Source: Prionace glauca (taxonomy: Eukaryota; Chordata; Chondrichthyes; Carcharhiniformes; Carcharhinidae). From it: DNA of 64,000 nucleotides. Positions within the stretch are counted from its first letter, which is position 1. Every line of letters starts with the position of its first letter. The position numbers and the translations under genes are program-made. Below the pieces are notes generated by a model that had not been told where the DNA came from, made no database searches, and was given only the letters and a program-made list of their open reading frames with translations. Of the stretch, positions 54,779-64,000 are shown piece by piece. Where the stretch lies: positions 19,920,291 to 19,984,290 of the forward strand of contig CM075760.1 of NCBI GenBank assembly GCA_037974335.1, written 5' to 3'.

Positions 54779-55078
54779 CGACACCATCTCCGCCCAATCT
54801 CTACGTCCTGGTCTCCCCCTGTCAGCAACAGAACTCCGACGGCTCCATCACCTTCGGATGTTTGGCGATGGATTACTCTCCAGATGTCTCCAAAGTGACC
54901 TGGAAGAAAAATGGGCAAACGATCCCCAGTGGGTTTAAGACTTACCCGTCAGTGAGAAACACGAAGGGAACCTACACCCTGAGCAGCCAGTTAACCATCA
55001 GCGACTCAGCGGGAGAATGCCCCAGAATTGACTGTGAGGTTCGACACATGAGCACAGTCAAGAGCATTGAAATACCAT
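54779..55078 (+). CDS. IgM heavy chain C-mu-1 exon
   Basis: Acceptor CTTTCCCAG|CGACACC; the last base of J completes Ala, then TPSPPNLYVLVSPCQQQ. This is the first constant immunoglobulin domain (300 bp) and pairs with the light chain. The intradomain Cys pair is in FGCLAMDYSPD and IDCEVRH; the extra Cys in VSPC is the likely light-chain bond. The ending SIEIPC uses one base plus GT of the next exon. The donor is GTAAGT. It matches shark IgM closely from memory. Confidence 0.96.
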
Positions 55079-55498
55079 GTAAGTGTTGTGGAGCTTGTGT
55101 GAAACAGAAACACTGGGGTTAACATGTAGGGCCTTGGTTATAACTCAGTTAAATAGATGTGCACAATCCGGCCCTTTGGATTGGTCCAGTTAGTGTCTAT
55201 TGACTGCAAATGAGTTAGAACATAGAACATAGACCATTACAGCGCAGTACAGGCCCTTCGGCCCCCGATGTTGCGCCGACCAGTGGAACCAATCTCATGA
55301 CCCTCTAACCTAAACTATTCCAATGTTATCCATATGCCTATCCACTGACCATTTGAATGCCCTTAAAGTTGGCGAGTCCACAACTGCTGCAGGCAGGGCA
55401 TTCCACGCCCTCTCTACCCTCTGTTGACAAAAGTTTAATTGATCCACATCTTCTGCAGGAAATGACTGATCTGCTTTTTTTTCCTGATGGTCATCCAG
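55079..55498 (+). other. C-mu-1 to C-mu-2 intron with LINE tail
   Basis: A 420-bp intron; about half is the minus-strand LINE fragment at 55213-55432. Confidence 0.9.
55213..55432 (-). mobile_element. CR1-like LINE 3' fragment in the IgM intron
   Basis: Same family as 27299-30804: 'agaacatagaacatagacca', 'caggcccttcggcccccgat', 'gttgcgccgaccagtgg', 'caactgctgcaggcagggca'. It stops 66 bp before the C-mu-2 exon, close to the branch-point region. Confidence 0.93.
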
Positions 55499-55804
55499 GT
55501 GGTGTCCCTCCAACTGTTATCCTCACCGTGAGTTCCAGTGAAGAAATCTCACACAGGAAATTCGCAATCATCGTTTGTTCAATCAGCGATTTCCAGCCAG
55601 GGTCAATGGAAGTGAGTTGGCTGAAGAATGGGGAACCCACGCATTCAGGAATTGTCACCTCTCCCCCCTGTGAAGTGAACGGGAACTTCTCGGCCAGCAG
55701 TCGGTTGACAGTCTCCGCTGGGGAATGGTTCAGCAAAGCGGTCTATACCTGTCAGGTCACCCACCAAGGACACACTCAGAGTCTGAACATCAGCGCATCT
55801 CAGG
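55499..55804 (+). CDS. IgM heavy chain C-mu-2 exon
   Basis: 306 bp. Acceptor CATCCAG; first codons [15 protein letters not shown]. Cys pair in [11 protein letters not shown] and [10 protein letters not shown], with Trp in VSWLKNG. The extra Cys in SPPCEVNG is available for inter-chain bonding. N-glycosylation sites are at NFS and NIS. The exon ends in phase 1 (CAG G|GTAAGA). Confidence 0.96.
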
Positions 55805-55984
55805 GTAAGAGACTCAAACAGAGGACAACATATATCATTCTGATGTTAATCAGAATTAGGGATCTATTCAAGTTGGTACAAAGCATTGAACAACTTGTGA
55901 GTTATTGTCCTGTAGTTTGCTGCATTAGGACAATATCTCATTCAGAATTTCATCAGAAAAACAATTTTTTGTTATCCCTTCCTG

Positions 55985-56280
55985 AGATGTGCATTTATTT
56001 CCCAAACCTGAGAGCACTGAAGTGTCACTCCCGTTGCTGTGAATCTGGAGTCACATGCATGCCAGGCCAGATAAAGACAGCAGGTTGATTTTGGTAAGGA
56101 ACATTTGTGAACTAGGAGGGGTTTTACAGCAATAGCTTCATGAGAACCATTTCAACTTTGAATTATAGATTTTTACAAAATTCAAATTTCATATTTGCAA
56201 TGATGGGATTCGAATCTGTGTCCCCAGAGTCTTGCCCGAGGTTATAAGTCCATTGACACCATATACCACAGCCTCCCCTT
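55985..56280 (-). mobile_element. tRNA-derived SINE, second type, in C-mu-2/3 intron
   Basis: 'gctgtgaatctggagtcaca', 'ccaggccagataaagacagc', 'gatgggattcgaatctgtgt' and 'ataccacagcctccc'. Diverged relative of 32776-33060. Confidence 0.7.
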
Positions 56281-56717
56281 AAAAGAGTTCCCCCTTTCGG
56301 TTTGAAACAATATACTGAGTGAGGTGGCCTTGATGTCAGCTTGTTCCTGAGACAGCTGGTAAAATTTGGAGAGACAATAGATGTGAGAATGTTTCATAGG
56401 TCACAGCACAGGGGTAAAATATTAGAAAGTGCATCCACCCTATTTATAAACCAACGGTCAGTACTTTTTCCCTGAGTTCAGGATGGTGTGTTTGTTTGGG
56501 AATTCTCCAATCCTGATTCATGGAAATGTTACCGCTGCTCCAATATTTAATACAGGGAATAATTCCATACAGCAAGCTGGCTTCCCATTCGCCATGGAAG
56601 GTGAAAGGCGAGAGTTAGAGATTGATATATTGAAGGCGACTTTGTCTCCTTCAGGCTGAAAACTGCTGTCCTGCTTCTGAAGGGGAACTGGGGCTCATTT
56701 TCATTTCTCATTCACAG

Positions 56718-57026
56718 ATCCTCTCCCGTGCCTTGATACCACAGTGAAGATACAGCCACCACCAATAGAACAGGTCTTACTGGAGGCGACCGTGACCTTA
56801 ACCTGCATCATTTCTCATGCTCCTGATGGAGTTAACGTGTCCTGGATCCGAGACAGGAAGTATTTGAAATCAGAGATTGCCGAAAAGCCCGGAGCGGATC
56901 GTGACAGCGTGATCAGCAAATTAAACATCTCCACACAAGCCTGGCTGAGTGCGGCTGTGTTTGACTGCGTGGTGAACCATCAGGATCTGCCGACTCCTCT
57001 AAGAGCATCTATCCACAAGGAAACAG
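56718..57026 (+). CDS. IgM heavy chain C-mu-3 exon
   Basis: 309 bp. Acceptor TTCACAG|ATCC. Reads [20 protein letters not shown]. Cys pair in [11 protein letters not shown] and [10 protein letters not shown], Trp in VSWIRD; the Cys in LPCLD is a probable hinge-like inter-chain bond. Ends SIHKET in phase 1 with a GTGAGC donor. Confidence 0.96.
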
Positions 57027-57057
57027 GTGAGCTGAGAGATTGAAGCAATAAATGTAG

Positions 57058-57440
57058 GGTCAATGGCAGGGTTCTGAGCAATGTGGAGGAACAGAAAGAT
57101 CCCGGGGTTCATATCCACAGATCTCTGAAGATTGCCACTCAAGTGGATAGAGCCGTGAAGAAGGCTTAAAGTGTGTTAGTGTTTATTAACAGGGGGTTAG
57201 AGTTTAAGAGCCGTGGGGTTATACTGCAAGTGTACAGGGCCTTGGTGAGACCACATTTGGAATATTGTACGCAGTTCTAGTCACCTCACTATAAGAAGGA
57301 TGTGGAAGCATTGGAGAGAGTGCAGAGGAGATTTACCAGGATGCTGCCTGGTTTGGAGGGTAGATCTAATGAGGAAAGGTTAAGGGAGCTGGGGCTTTTC
57401 TCCTTAGAGCGGAGGAGGATGAGAGGCGAACTCTCCTGAA
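57058..57440 (+). mobile_element. CR1-like LINE fragment in C-mu-3/4 intron
   Basis: Pieces of the C-terminal RT region are readable: EQKDPGVHIHRSLKIATQVD, then [22 protein letters not shown] and [17 protein letters not shown]-like 3' end appears separately at 57595-57650 ('gttgggccgaatggcctgat'). Confidence 0.85.
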
Positions 57441-57828
57441 CAAAACGACTCTGGGCCGATTGATATTTTTCTGGGGAGTTTGATGTGTTGATGAGTGAAA
57501 AGTGAACTGAAGGCGATGTTATTGGGTTTAGATTGAAGAAGAAGGGAGGAGCCTGATGTGGAGCATCAAAAACCAGAAAACCAAAAAGAAAAAGTAGATC
57601 AGTTGGGCCGAATGGCCTGATTCTGTGCTGTAAACTTTCTGAATCTTTCCACTCCGCCCCCTCCTGAGTTATTTGAGAAAACAATTGTGTTCACCTCTCC
57701 TCCAAGCTGCAAATCAAAAATGGGAAGAGTTAAAATCAGAAGCAAAGCACATTTTCCTGATATCTCACCAGCGGTTTCATTGCCTCCAGAATTCTCGTTT
57801 ATTGACATTTATTGTACATTTTCTGCAG

Positions 57829-58220
57829 ATCCAAATCCGCGGGAACCGGTCGTCTCTGTCCTCCTGCCCTCGGCAGAAGACGTCTCCGCTCAGAGTTTCG
57901 TCTCCCTCAGCTGCTTAGTGAGAGGTTTCTCCCCCCGAGAGATCTTCGTCAAGTGGACCGTCAACGACAAGCCGGTGAATCCCGGGAACTACAGGAACAC
58001 CGAGGTGGTGGCGGAGAACGGCGATAGCTCCTTCTTCATGTACAGCCTGTTATCCATTGCAGCAGAGGAATGGTCCAGTGGCGCATCTTACTCCTGTGTG
58101 GTGGGACATGAAGCCATCCCCTTAAAGATCATCAACAGAACAGTTGACAAATCCAGCGGTAAACCCAGTTTTGTGAACATTTCCCTTGCACTGATGGACA
58201 CGGTTAATTCATGTCAATGA
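57829..58220 (+). CDS. IgM heavy chain C-mu-4 exon with secretory tail
   Basis: Acceptor TTTTCTGCAG|ATCC. Reads [20 protein letters not shown]. Cys pair in [11 protein letters not shown] and [11 protein letters not shown], Trp in VKWTVND. The secretory tailpiece [19 protein letters not shown] has the penultimate Cys for polymerisation and a glycosylation site (NIS); stop TGA is at 58218-58220. An internal donor at 58158|GGTAAAC... splices to M1 for the membrane form, as in vertebrate IgM (SSG|K). Length to that donor is 330 bp, preserving phase. Confidence 0.97.
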
Positions 58221-58247
58221 GAGTCACTCACTTCCATTAAAAACTAC

Positions 58248-58262
58248 AATAAAAAGAATAAA
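58248..58262 (+). promoter_or_regulatory. Secretory poly(A) signals
   Basis: Two AATAAA hexamers at 58248-58253 and 58257-58262, 28-42 bp after the secretory stop. Their use instead of splicing to M1 gives secreted IgM. Confidence 0.85.
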
Positions 58263-59335
58263 AACATTTTCCTCTAACGATCAATGAAATACCCAATTGT
58301 TTAATTGGTTGTTTTTCAGTTTTACTTCCATATCTTTGATTTTGTGTCAGATATTTTCATGTCTCGGACCCAACATTGTTGAACCAGTGCTCCCAGCGGA
58401 GATAGACACTGGGTCAGGGATAGAGTAGAGCACATTCATTACAGGATTCTGCAAAATATCTTCACTGACTTTCCTCCCGCTGAGGGGAAAACACTCCGAC
58501 ATTTTTAACATGTCTGACACACAAACACAACATTTAGATCGCTGGGCCCCTGCTTCTTTCATTGACCACCTCTTTAAGCTACTGCACCGCACCCGCTGGG
58601 AACTGAAGTGAGGATCACATACAAAAAAACATGGAGAAATATCCCCCCCATCGGATTGAGGGAGAGTGAAATTGTTAACATCCTGGATTCCCACTAACCC
58701 AGCAAAGAGAGGGGAGGAGCAGTAGTTAATCCATATTCCAAAACTTCCTCAATGAAAAGAGGAGGAATGTCATTATTTAATCCACTCACCTCCACCTCCT
58801 CAGTGGTTAGAACCATCAGGGACATTGTATCATCGGGTAGGGAGAGGGAAAGTCTGAGCTCACTCTCCACCCTTTTCTGTGTTTGGAAGGGAACATTTCT
58901 CTACTATAAGGACCCAGTTGCCAACAGTACAAATTAGTTTCCGGTTTACTTGCTACAGATTTTGAAGTATCATTAACTTAATCATTGAAATATATCTATA
59001 CAAATGCAACATAATTTTAATATGTCTCAACACTCTTGTTCCTGTTAATCATCTGCTGGCATTGATTTCCCAGAATACAAATTTAAACAAGTCATAGATT
59101 CCTCCCCGGGTTTTAACTGTTCTGTTCCTGAGGTCTCTGAGATACATCAATGAATTATTTCATTCTCTCTCCTGATATCACTGTGCCCCTCACATAAAAT
59201 ACATTTCTACAGCAAATCACTGAAAATATGTTCCATTATTCGGGTTGTCTGGATCATATTCACTTCACTATGGTCGGTGAAACTTGGAGCAACAGTTAAA
59301 AAAATACACACACTGATAAACTGCCCAAAACTGTC
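58263..59335. other. C-mu-4 to M1 intron, left part
   Basis: Unique-looking sequence; no feature recognised. Confidence 0.4.
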
Positions 59336-61085
59336 ACAATTATACATACATACATAGGCGTACACACCCACACTCACACACTCACACACACACTCACACA
59401 CTACACACACTGCACAAACACACACTCACACACTATACATTCACACACAATCACACACACACACACACACACTCACACACACATACACACACTCACACAC
59501 TCACACATACAGACACACTACACACTCACACACTCATTCACACACTCACACACACAAACACACACGCATACACACACACACTCACTCTCACACACACTCA
59601 CACACACACACACTCACACACTACACACTCTCACATACACACACTCACACATACAGACACACTACACACTCACACACTCATTCACACATTCATACACACA
59701 TACACACAGACGCATACACACACAGACGCATACACACACAGACACATGGACACAATTGCACAAATACACATACTCATACATATGCACACGAATACAGAAT
59801 GTTAATATACACACACAAAAGCATACACATACTCCCACACACAGAAATATAGACAGGCACATTCAAATACAGACACAGAATGTCACAAATTTACAATATA
59901 CTCAAATACATACACAACAAAAACACAGATACATTCATAAATACAAATGCACATTCACGGACCAGAAGAACACACAATATACGCACAAACGAACTCAAAC
60001 AAGCACAATTCCATAAATACACTAATGGACCACACACATACAAACAAATATACATGCAGACACAAATACTCCCTCTCTCTTTCTCTTTCGCTCTCTCTGT
60101 CCCACACGCACCATGCACACACACACACACACATGCATGCACAAGGGGGCAGACACCCGCACACACAGACACGGACTTGTACAAGAAGGCACAAAACAAA
60201 ACATGCACACAACTTATCAAATATGTACAAACGCATGCAGGACCACATACAAACACACAAGTACACACTTACCGAAACATACGTGACTAGGTACACAGAC
60301 CCAAACACAAACACATACATGTGTACACACAATACGGACAGATAACATGCATGCAGGTCTAAAACATACACAAACAGATACACACACTCAAACAAATGCA
60401 TATTCTCACACGTTCTCGCTGAAATGAATACTGATATAGAGACCCACAATGTTATACACATTATCACTTATACAGGGAAATACGTGTAACAATATTAACA
60501 CACTGCATATAGATAAACAGAGAGCAAAATATTTTCACACAAACATGTGGATGCAAACATTCACATGCTCATCCAGAACAGAACACCACGGGACACAATA
60601 CTACACATGGAAACACAGGTATATGCTGACACATTGTTATAAATAACTATCAAAACGGATTTACATGCACTAACATGTTAACAGATATACACACAAATAC
60701 ACGGAGGAACAGACACACACAAAAAGGGAAGGAAACATTACTCGAGTGACAGAAATGCACACATTGAAATAGGCAGAAAAACGAGCACACGTTAAGAGTG
60801 GCATTAATAAATATACAGAGACTTCACACAATAATAGTCATATATCCACAATGTCTGAAGAATAAATTGTACAAATTATACAAATTATCCACAATGTCTG
60901 AAGAATAAATTATGCACACAGACACAAATCAACAAACACAGACAAATGAATCCTTCATACACACAGATTAACTCAGGACCAAAGATTAATGCAGCTCAGG
61001 AAGTGTTCACACACACACACACACACAGTCTCACACACACACACACACACACACACGCGCGCACACAGACACGCACACACAATCT
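59336..61085. repeat. CA-rich simple-sequence block, 1.7 kb, in C-mu-4/M1 intron
   Basis: Imperfect ACAC/ACATAC repeats, purest at 59340-59740 and 61005-61065. Scattered long open frames are artefacts. It lies between the secretory poly(A) site and M1. Confidence 0.95.
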
Positions 61086-61647
61086 TAAATATAAACGGCA
61101 GGTAAATGATGAAAGTAAAATTTAAGTGTGAATTTGAATGGACATACCCACCGACAACTATCCCAATTCTCAAAACACCGCCAAACACGTTGAGAAACTG
61201 AATTAAGCTCATGATTTACTAAACATTTCCACTGTAAATAAGCAAAGATTGGAAATTACATCCCAGATCTTAAACAGCAGCATTCATAGTTTACAGATCA
61301 GTCACCATCTGTGGAAACAATCATTGACAGGGGAATGTTCCTTTATATCAGTCAAAACATTCTTCAATAAGGGTTCGTGGCAAATAGTTCAAAATGAACT
61401 GATTCTCAAGAAAACACCTTCAGTGCTTTCTGACATGGACTCTCCAAGGAATACCAATAAGGATCAGGTGTGAAAATAGTTATGGAGATCTGTTACTGAG
61501 TGTCCTGAACTTAACAGGAGATATACATTGAAAATTAGACATGAGAATGAATGAACAGTCTATAAAGGAGAACAGGGAAAAGAAAACAATGAGATTCCCT
61601 GGATAAATAAAGTAATCTAATTCCATTTCCTGGTCTCTGTCCCCTAG
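61086..61647. other. C-mu-4 to M1 intron, right part
   Basis: Unique-looking sequence up to the M1 acceptor; no feature recognised. Confidence 0.4.
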
Positions 61648-61775
61648 ACCCCACCGACCGCATCTGGATTGAAGACAGTGAGGATGATAACAGCAACATC
61701 TGGACAACCGCTTCCACATTCATCGTCCTGTTCTTCCTGAGCATTTTCTACAGCACTGCCGTCACTCTGGTGAAG
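61648..61775 (+). CDS. IgM membrane exon M1
   Basis: Acceptor GTCCCCTAG|ACC. Joined to C-mu-4 it reads [17 protein letters not shown] (acidic extracellular linker), then the membrane span [20 protein letters not shown], then AVTLVK. The T/S-rich polar face is the usual site for pairing with Ig-alpha/beta. It ends in phase 0 at AAG|GTGAGA. Read-through would give V-R-stop. Confidence 0.95.
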
Positions 61776-61909
61776 GTGAGATGATTCAATCCATTCACAT
61801 TTCAAACTGGCAGAATGGATTTGAAAAATCTCTCATTGTTTCACTGATTAAAAACATTAATGTCCCGCATCAGAAACATCTGCTTCAATATTGCCTCTTT
61901 ATTTTACAG

Positions 61910-61918
61910 ATCAAATGA
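61910..61918 (+). CDS. IgM membrane exon M2, last codons
   Basis: A pyrimidine-rich TATTTTACAG acceptor at 61900-61909 is followed by ATC AAA TGA. Splicing from M1 would give the cytoplasmic tail K-I-K-stop, close to the K-V-K tail of vertebrate membrane IgM. Only two codons, so the call rests on the splice site, the phase and the family pattern. Confidence 0.8.
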   Translation: MK

Positions 61919-62367
61919 TGGGTTGAATTTTGGACGCTGCAGATTTCCCTCAGCTGATTATAAAGATCTGTGTATGGCTCCAATACAATATCTGCTCTCG
62001 GTGAATCGATCAGTAAATTTCTCTCAGTTTATCATTCTGGATCTGTAACTGAGGCAACAATAGATATTATTTCAGTTTTCAGTGTGAAAAGTACGAGGTT
62101 GTTTTTTGTTATAATGTTGTTGTGGTTAATAGTTTCCCCCCTAGTGTAAAATTAATGTATAAATAATTTCTCATTCCTTATTCACGTTTGTTAATTCCTC
62201 TTTCTATTAAGGATCTGTATTCTCTTTCTGGTTAATGTAACAGATGTACAAATATTGACGGATTCTCCGTACATGTCTCCTGTTCTCAATGTGAACCTCG
62301 ATCGCTATGTTCACTTTCCTAACTTTAAAAAAAACAATTTCGCTGTAAAATATTCTCTGAATTTTTA
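61919..62367 (+). other. 3' UTR of membrane IgM
   Basis: Non-coding sequence between the M2 stop and the poly(A) signals. Confidence 0.65.
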
Positions 62368-62384
62368 AATAAATTTTGAATAAA
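62368..62384 (+). promoter_or_regulatory. Membrane-form poly(A) signals
   Basis: AATAAA at 62368-62373 and 62379-62384, about 450 bp after the M2 stop. Confidence 0.7.
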
Positions 62385-62672
62385 AATTTAACCATCCCTG
62401 TCTTGGCTTAATTCCGTTCTCCTAAACCCATCAACTCCGCTCCATTTCCCCATGATCCGGTTTCCCCCCCTTTCCCAGATAGGCATGTCCCCCCCAGTCA
62501 TGGGTGGGATGTGGTTGAACTCAGGACCCTTTAGAGACAGAGTCACTGCGCCACCCAGTGACCCACCCGTGTAAAGACACCTTCATCTCTGCCTTTTTCT
62601 GATCAAATCCAGAGACAGAATGAGTGAAGAATGAGGAGAACCTCGGTGAATTCACTCATAAACTGGTCTGTC
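62385..62672. other. Downstream flank, possible SINE head
   Basis: 'gttgaactcaggacc' and 'gtcactgcgccacc' hint at a reversed tRNA-like SINE head; otherwise nothing. Confidence 0.35.
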
Positions 62673-63110
62673 ATGGAGTTTAGAAGGATGAGGGGGGATG
62701 TTATAGAGACATATAAGATAATGAAAGGGATGGATAGGGTAGAGGGAGAGAGATTCTTCCCGCTTAGAAAGGACAGCAGTACGAGGGGGCACAGCCTCAA
62801 GATAAGGGAGGGAGAGGTGCAGTTTAGATCAGAGTTGAGGAGGAACTTCTTCACTCAAAGGCTGGTGAATCTCTGGAATTCTGTGCCCATTGAAGTGGTG
62901 GAGGCTGCCTCGCTAAATATTTTTAAGTCGCGGGTAGATAGGTTTCTGATAGACAGGGGAATTAAGGGTTATGGGGAGAAAGTGGGAATGTGGAACTGAT
63001 CCACTTCAGGTCAGACATGATCTTATTGAATGGCGGGACAGGCTCGAAGGGCTAAATGGACTACTCCTGCTCCTTTCTCTCATGTTTCTTTCCTATGGTC
63101 TTATGGAGGA
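62673..63110 (+). mobile_element. CR1-like LINE, strongly 5'-truncated
   Basis: The open frame contains EFRRMRGDVIETYKIMKGMD, FFPLRKDSSTRGHSLKIREG and NFFTQRLVNLWNSVPIEVVE, then the natural 3' region to 'ttatgg'. It starts near 'atggagtttagaaggatgag'. Confidence 0.9.
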
Positions 63111-63239
63111 CCAGCAGCATTTAAACTGCCCTTAACCTTGTCTGATTCCCCTTAGTCCCCCAAAAATGAGAAATGAATTTGCTCCGAATCTTCACTCCAG
63201 GGCATGAAGAAAGATTGTGTTTCATGTGTTCAAGCAGGC

Positions 63240-63825
63240 ACTAACTGACCGAACGTAAGGCAGAATGTAAATTCAGTGGACTGAATGCAGGAGGAAAACA
63301 CGAGAATAGTTCCAGAGTTCAGAAACTTCAGTGGCGAATATATTTTGGAGAGTTTGGGACTAATTTTCTTAACAGAAAGTTGCTGATGTGACTTTAATGA
63401 GGCATTCAAAATCCTGAGGGGTCTTGACAGAGTAGATAGAGAGAAACTTTCAATGGCAGAAGGATTTTGACACAGACGGCGCGGGTTGAAGTAAATTGGT
63501 GAAGGAAACATGGAGACATCAGGAAAAAAACATTTTCAGACAGTGAGTGACCCAGACCTGGAATGTGCTGTTTGAGAGTGTGCTGCAGGCAGAGCCAATT
63601 AATGGGTTCAAAATGGGATTGGATAATTGTCTGAAAATGAACAAAATGCTAAACTGTGGGGTACAGAGTGTTATTGGATGAATTGGTCCTTTAGAGGGCC
63701 AACACACACATGACGCTTCAAAACGGCCTTCTTCTCTGCTGTAAGTACTCTATCAATGTTGAAAGGGCATCGTGGTAATATCTCTGCGAGACCAATTCCA
63801 AGGTAGGCAAATTTCTCAAGATATA
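63240..63825 (+). repeat. LINE remnant within a duplicated block (pairs with 8560-9150)
   Basis: See 8560-9150. Shared landmarks include 'aaagttgctgatgtgacttt', 'gagccaattaatgggttcaa' and 'ggcaaatttctcaagatata'. Confidence 0.75.
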
Positions 63826-64000
63826 TATTGATCCTGATAAATGTGCGGTGATGCATTTTGGAAGAAATAATGTAGAGAGGAGTTACATGATAAAGGGTAG
63901 ACCAGTTAAGAGTGTAGAAATGCAGAGGGACCCAGGAGTGCAAGTGTTCATGTCTCTGAAGGTGGCAACACAGGTGGAGAAAGTTGCGTAGAAAGCTTAC
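63826..64000 (+). mobile_element. CR1-like LINE fragment running off the window
   Basis: 'cctgataaatgtgcggtgat' through 'gcaacacaggtggagaaagt' matches the LINE at 23980-24150. It begins abruptly at the end of the duplicated block. Confidence 0.9.

Noticed and set aside
59662-60467. Several 60-170 codon frames
   Set aside because: CA-rich repeat translated as Cys/Val or Thr/His; no gene.
1-64000. LTR or virus-like elements, DNA transposons, CRISPR-type arrays
   Set aside because: No protease/integrase/transposase motifs, long terminal repeats or evenly spaced unique spacers were seen; all RT traces carry CR1-like or similar LINE motifs.

Overview
The window looks like nuclear DNA of a cartilaginous fish, most likely a shark or other elasmobranch. 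It carries a germline IgM heavy-chain minilocus in the elasmobranch cluster layout (one V, two D, one J and its own constant exons). A GPR139-like receptor gene lies near the left end. The background is packed with the LINE and Deu-type SINE families I recognise from shark genomes. Nothing prokaryotic is present, and I saw no viral or LTR-type element.

Layout. 0-7 kb: tRNA-Leu(AAG), tRNA-Phe(GAA), two decayed tRNA-Glu copies and a two-exon class A GPCR gene (3998-5556). 7-27 kb: no host gene recognised; LINE and SINE debris, an 84-bp minisatellite (7 copies), a perfect 149-bp tandem duplication and several local duplications. 27-31 kb: a young CR1-like LINE on the minus strand with an intact ORF2 (926 aa). 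31-34 kb: a partial upstream immunoglobulin unit, made of a flank duplicated at 40-41.5 kb and a dead V segment (33.4-34.2 kb). 34-40 kb: repeats and degenerate tandem sequence.

42-62 kb holds the live-looking IgM cluster on the plus strand. V (42272-42754) has a 23-bp-spacer RSS. D1 (43175-43187) has 12 and 22 bp spacers, D2 (43554-43565) has 12 and 12, and J (43958-44005) has 23. The J-C intron is 10.8 kb long and contains old duplications, nested LINE/SINE insertions, CA- and CTCA-rich arrays, and a G-rich AGCT-containing minisatellite about 1 kb upstream of C-mu-1. C-mu-1 to C-mu-4 (54779-58220) include a secretory tail and poly(A) signals. Membrane exons M1 and M2 (61648-61918) follow a CA-rich intron. 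All splice phases fit, so after V-D1-D2-J joining this cluster could encode both secreted and membrane IgM.

Features most worth a second look: a nested set of perfect inverted repeats that forms the V promoter (42012-42241, outer arms 43 bp); the switch-region-like repeat in front of C-mu-1; and short-loop perfect hairpins elsewhere that suggest the same template-switching mutation process. Repeat family names rest on memory and on comparison within the window, because no database search was possible.
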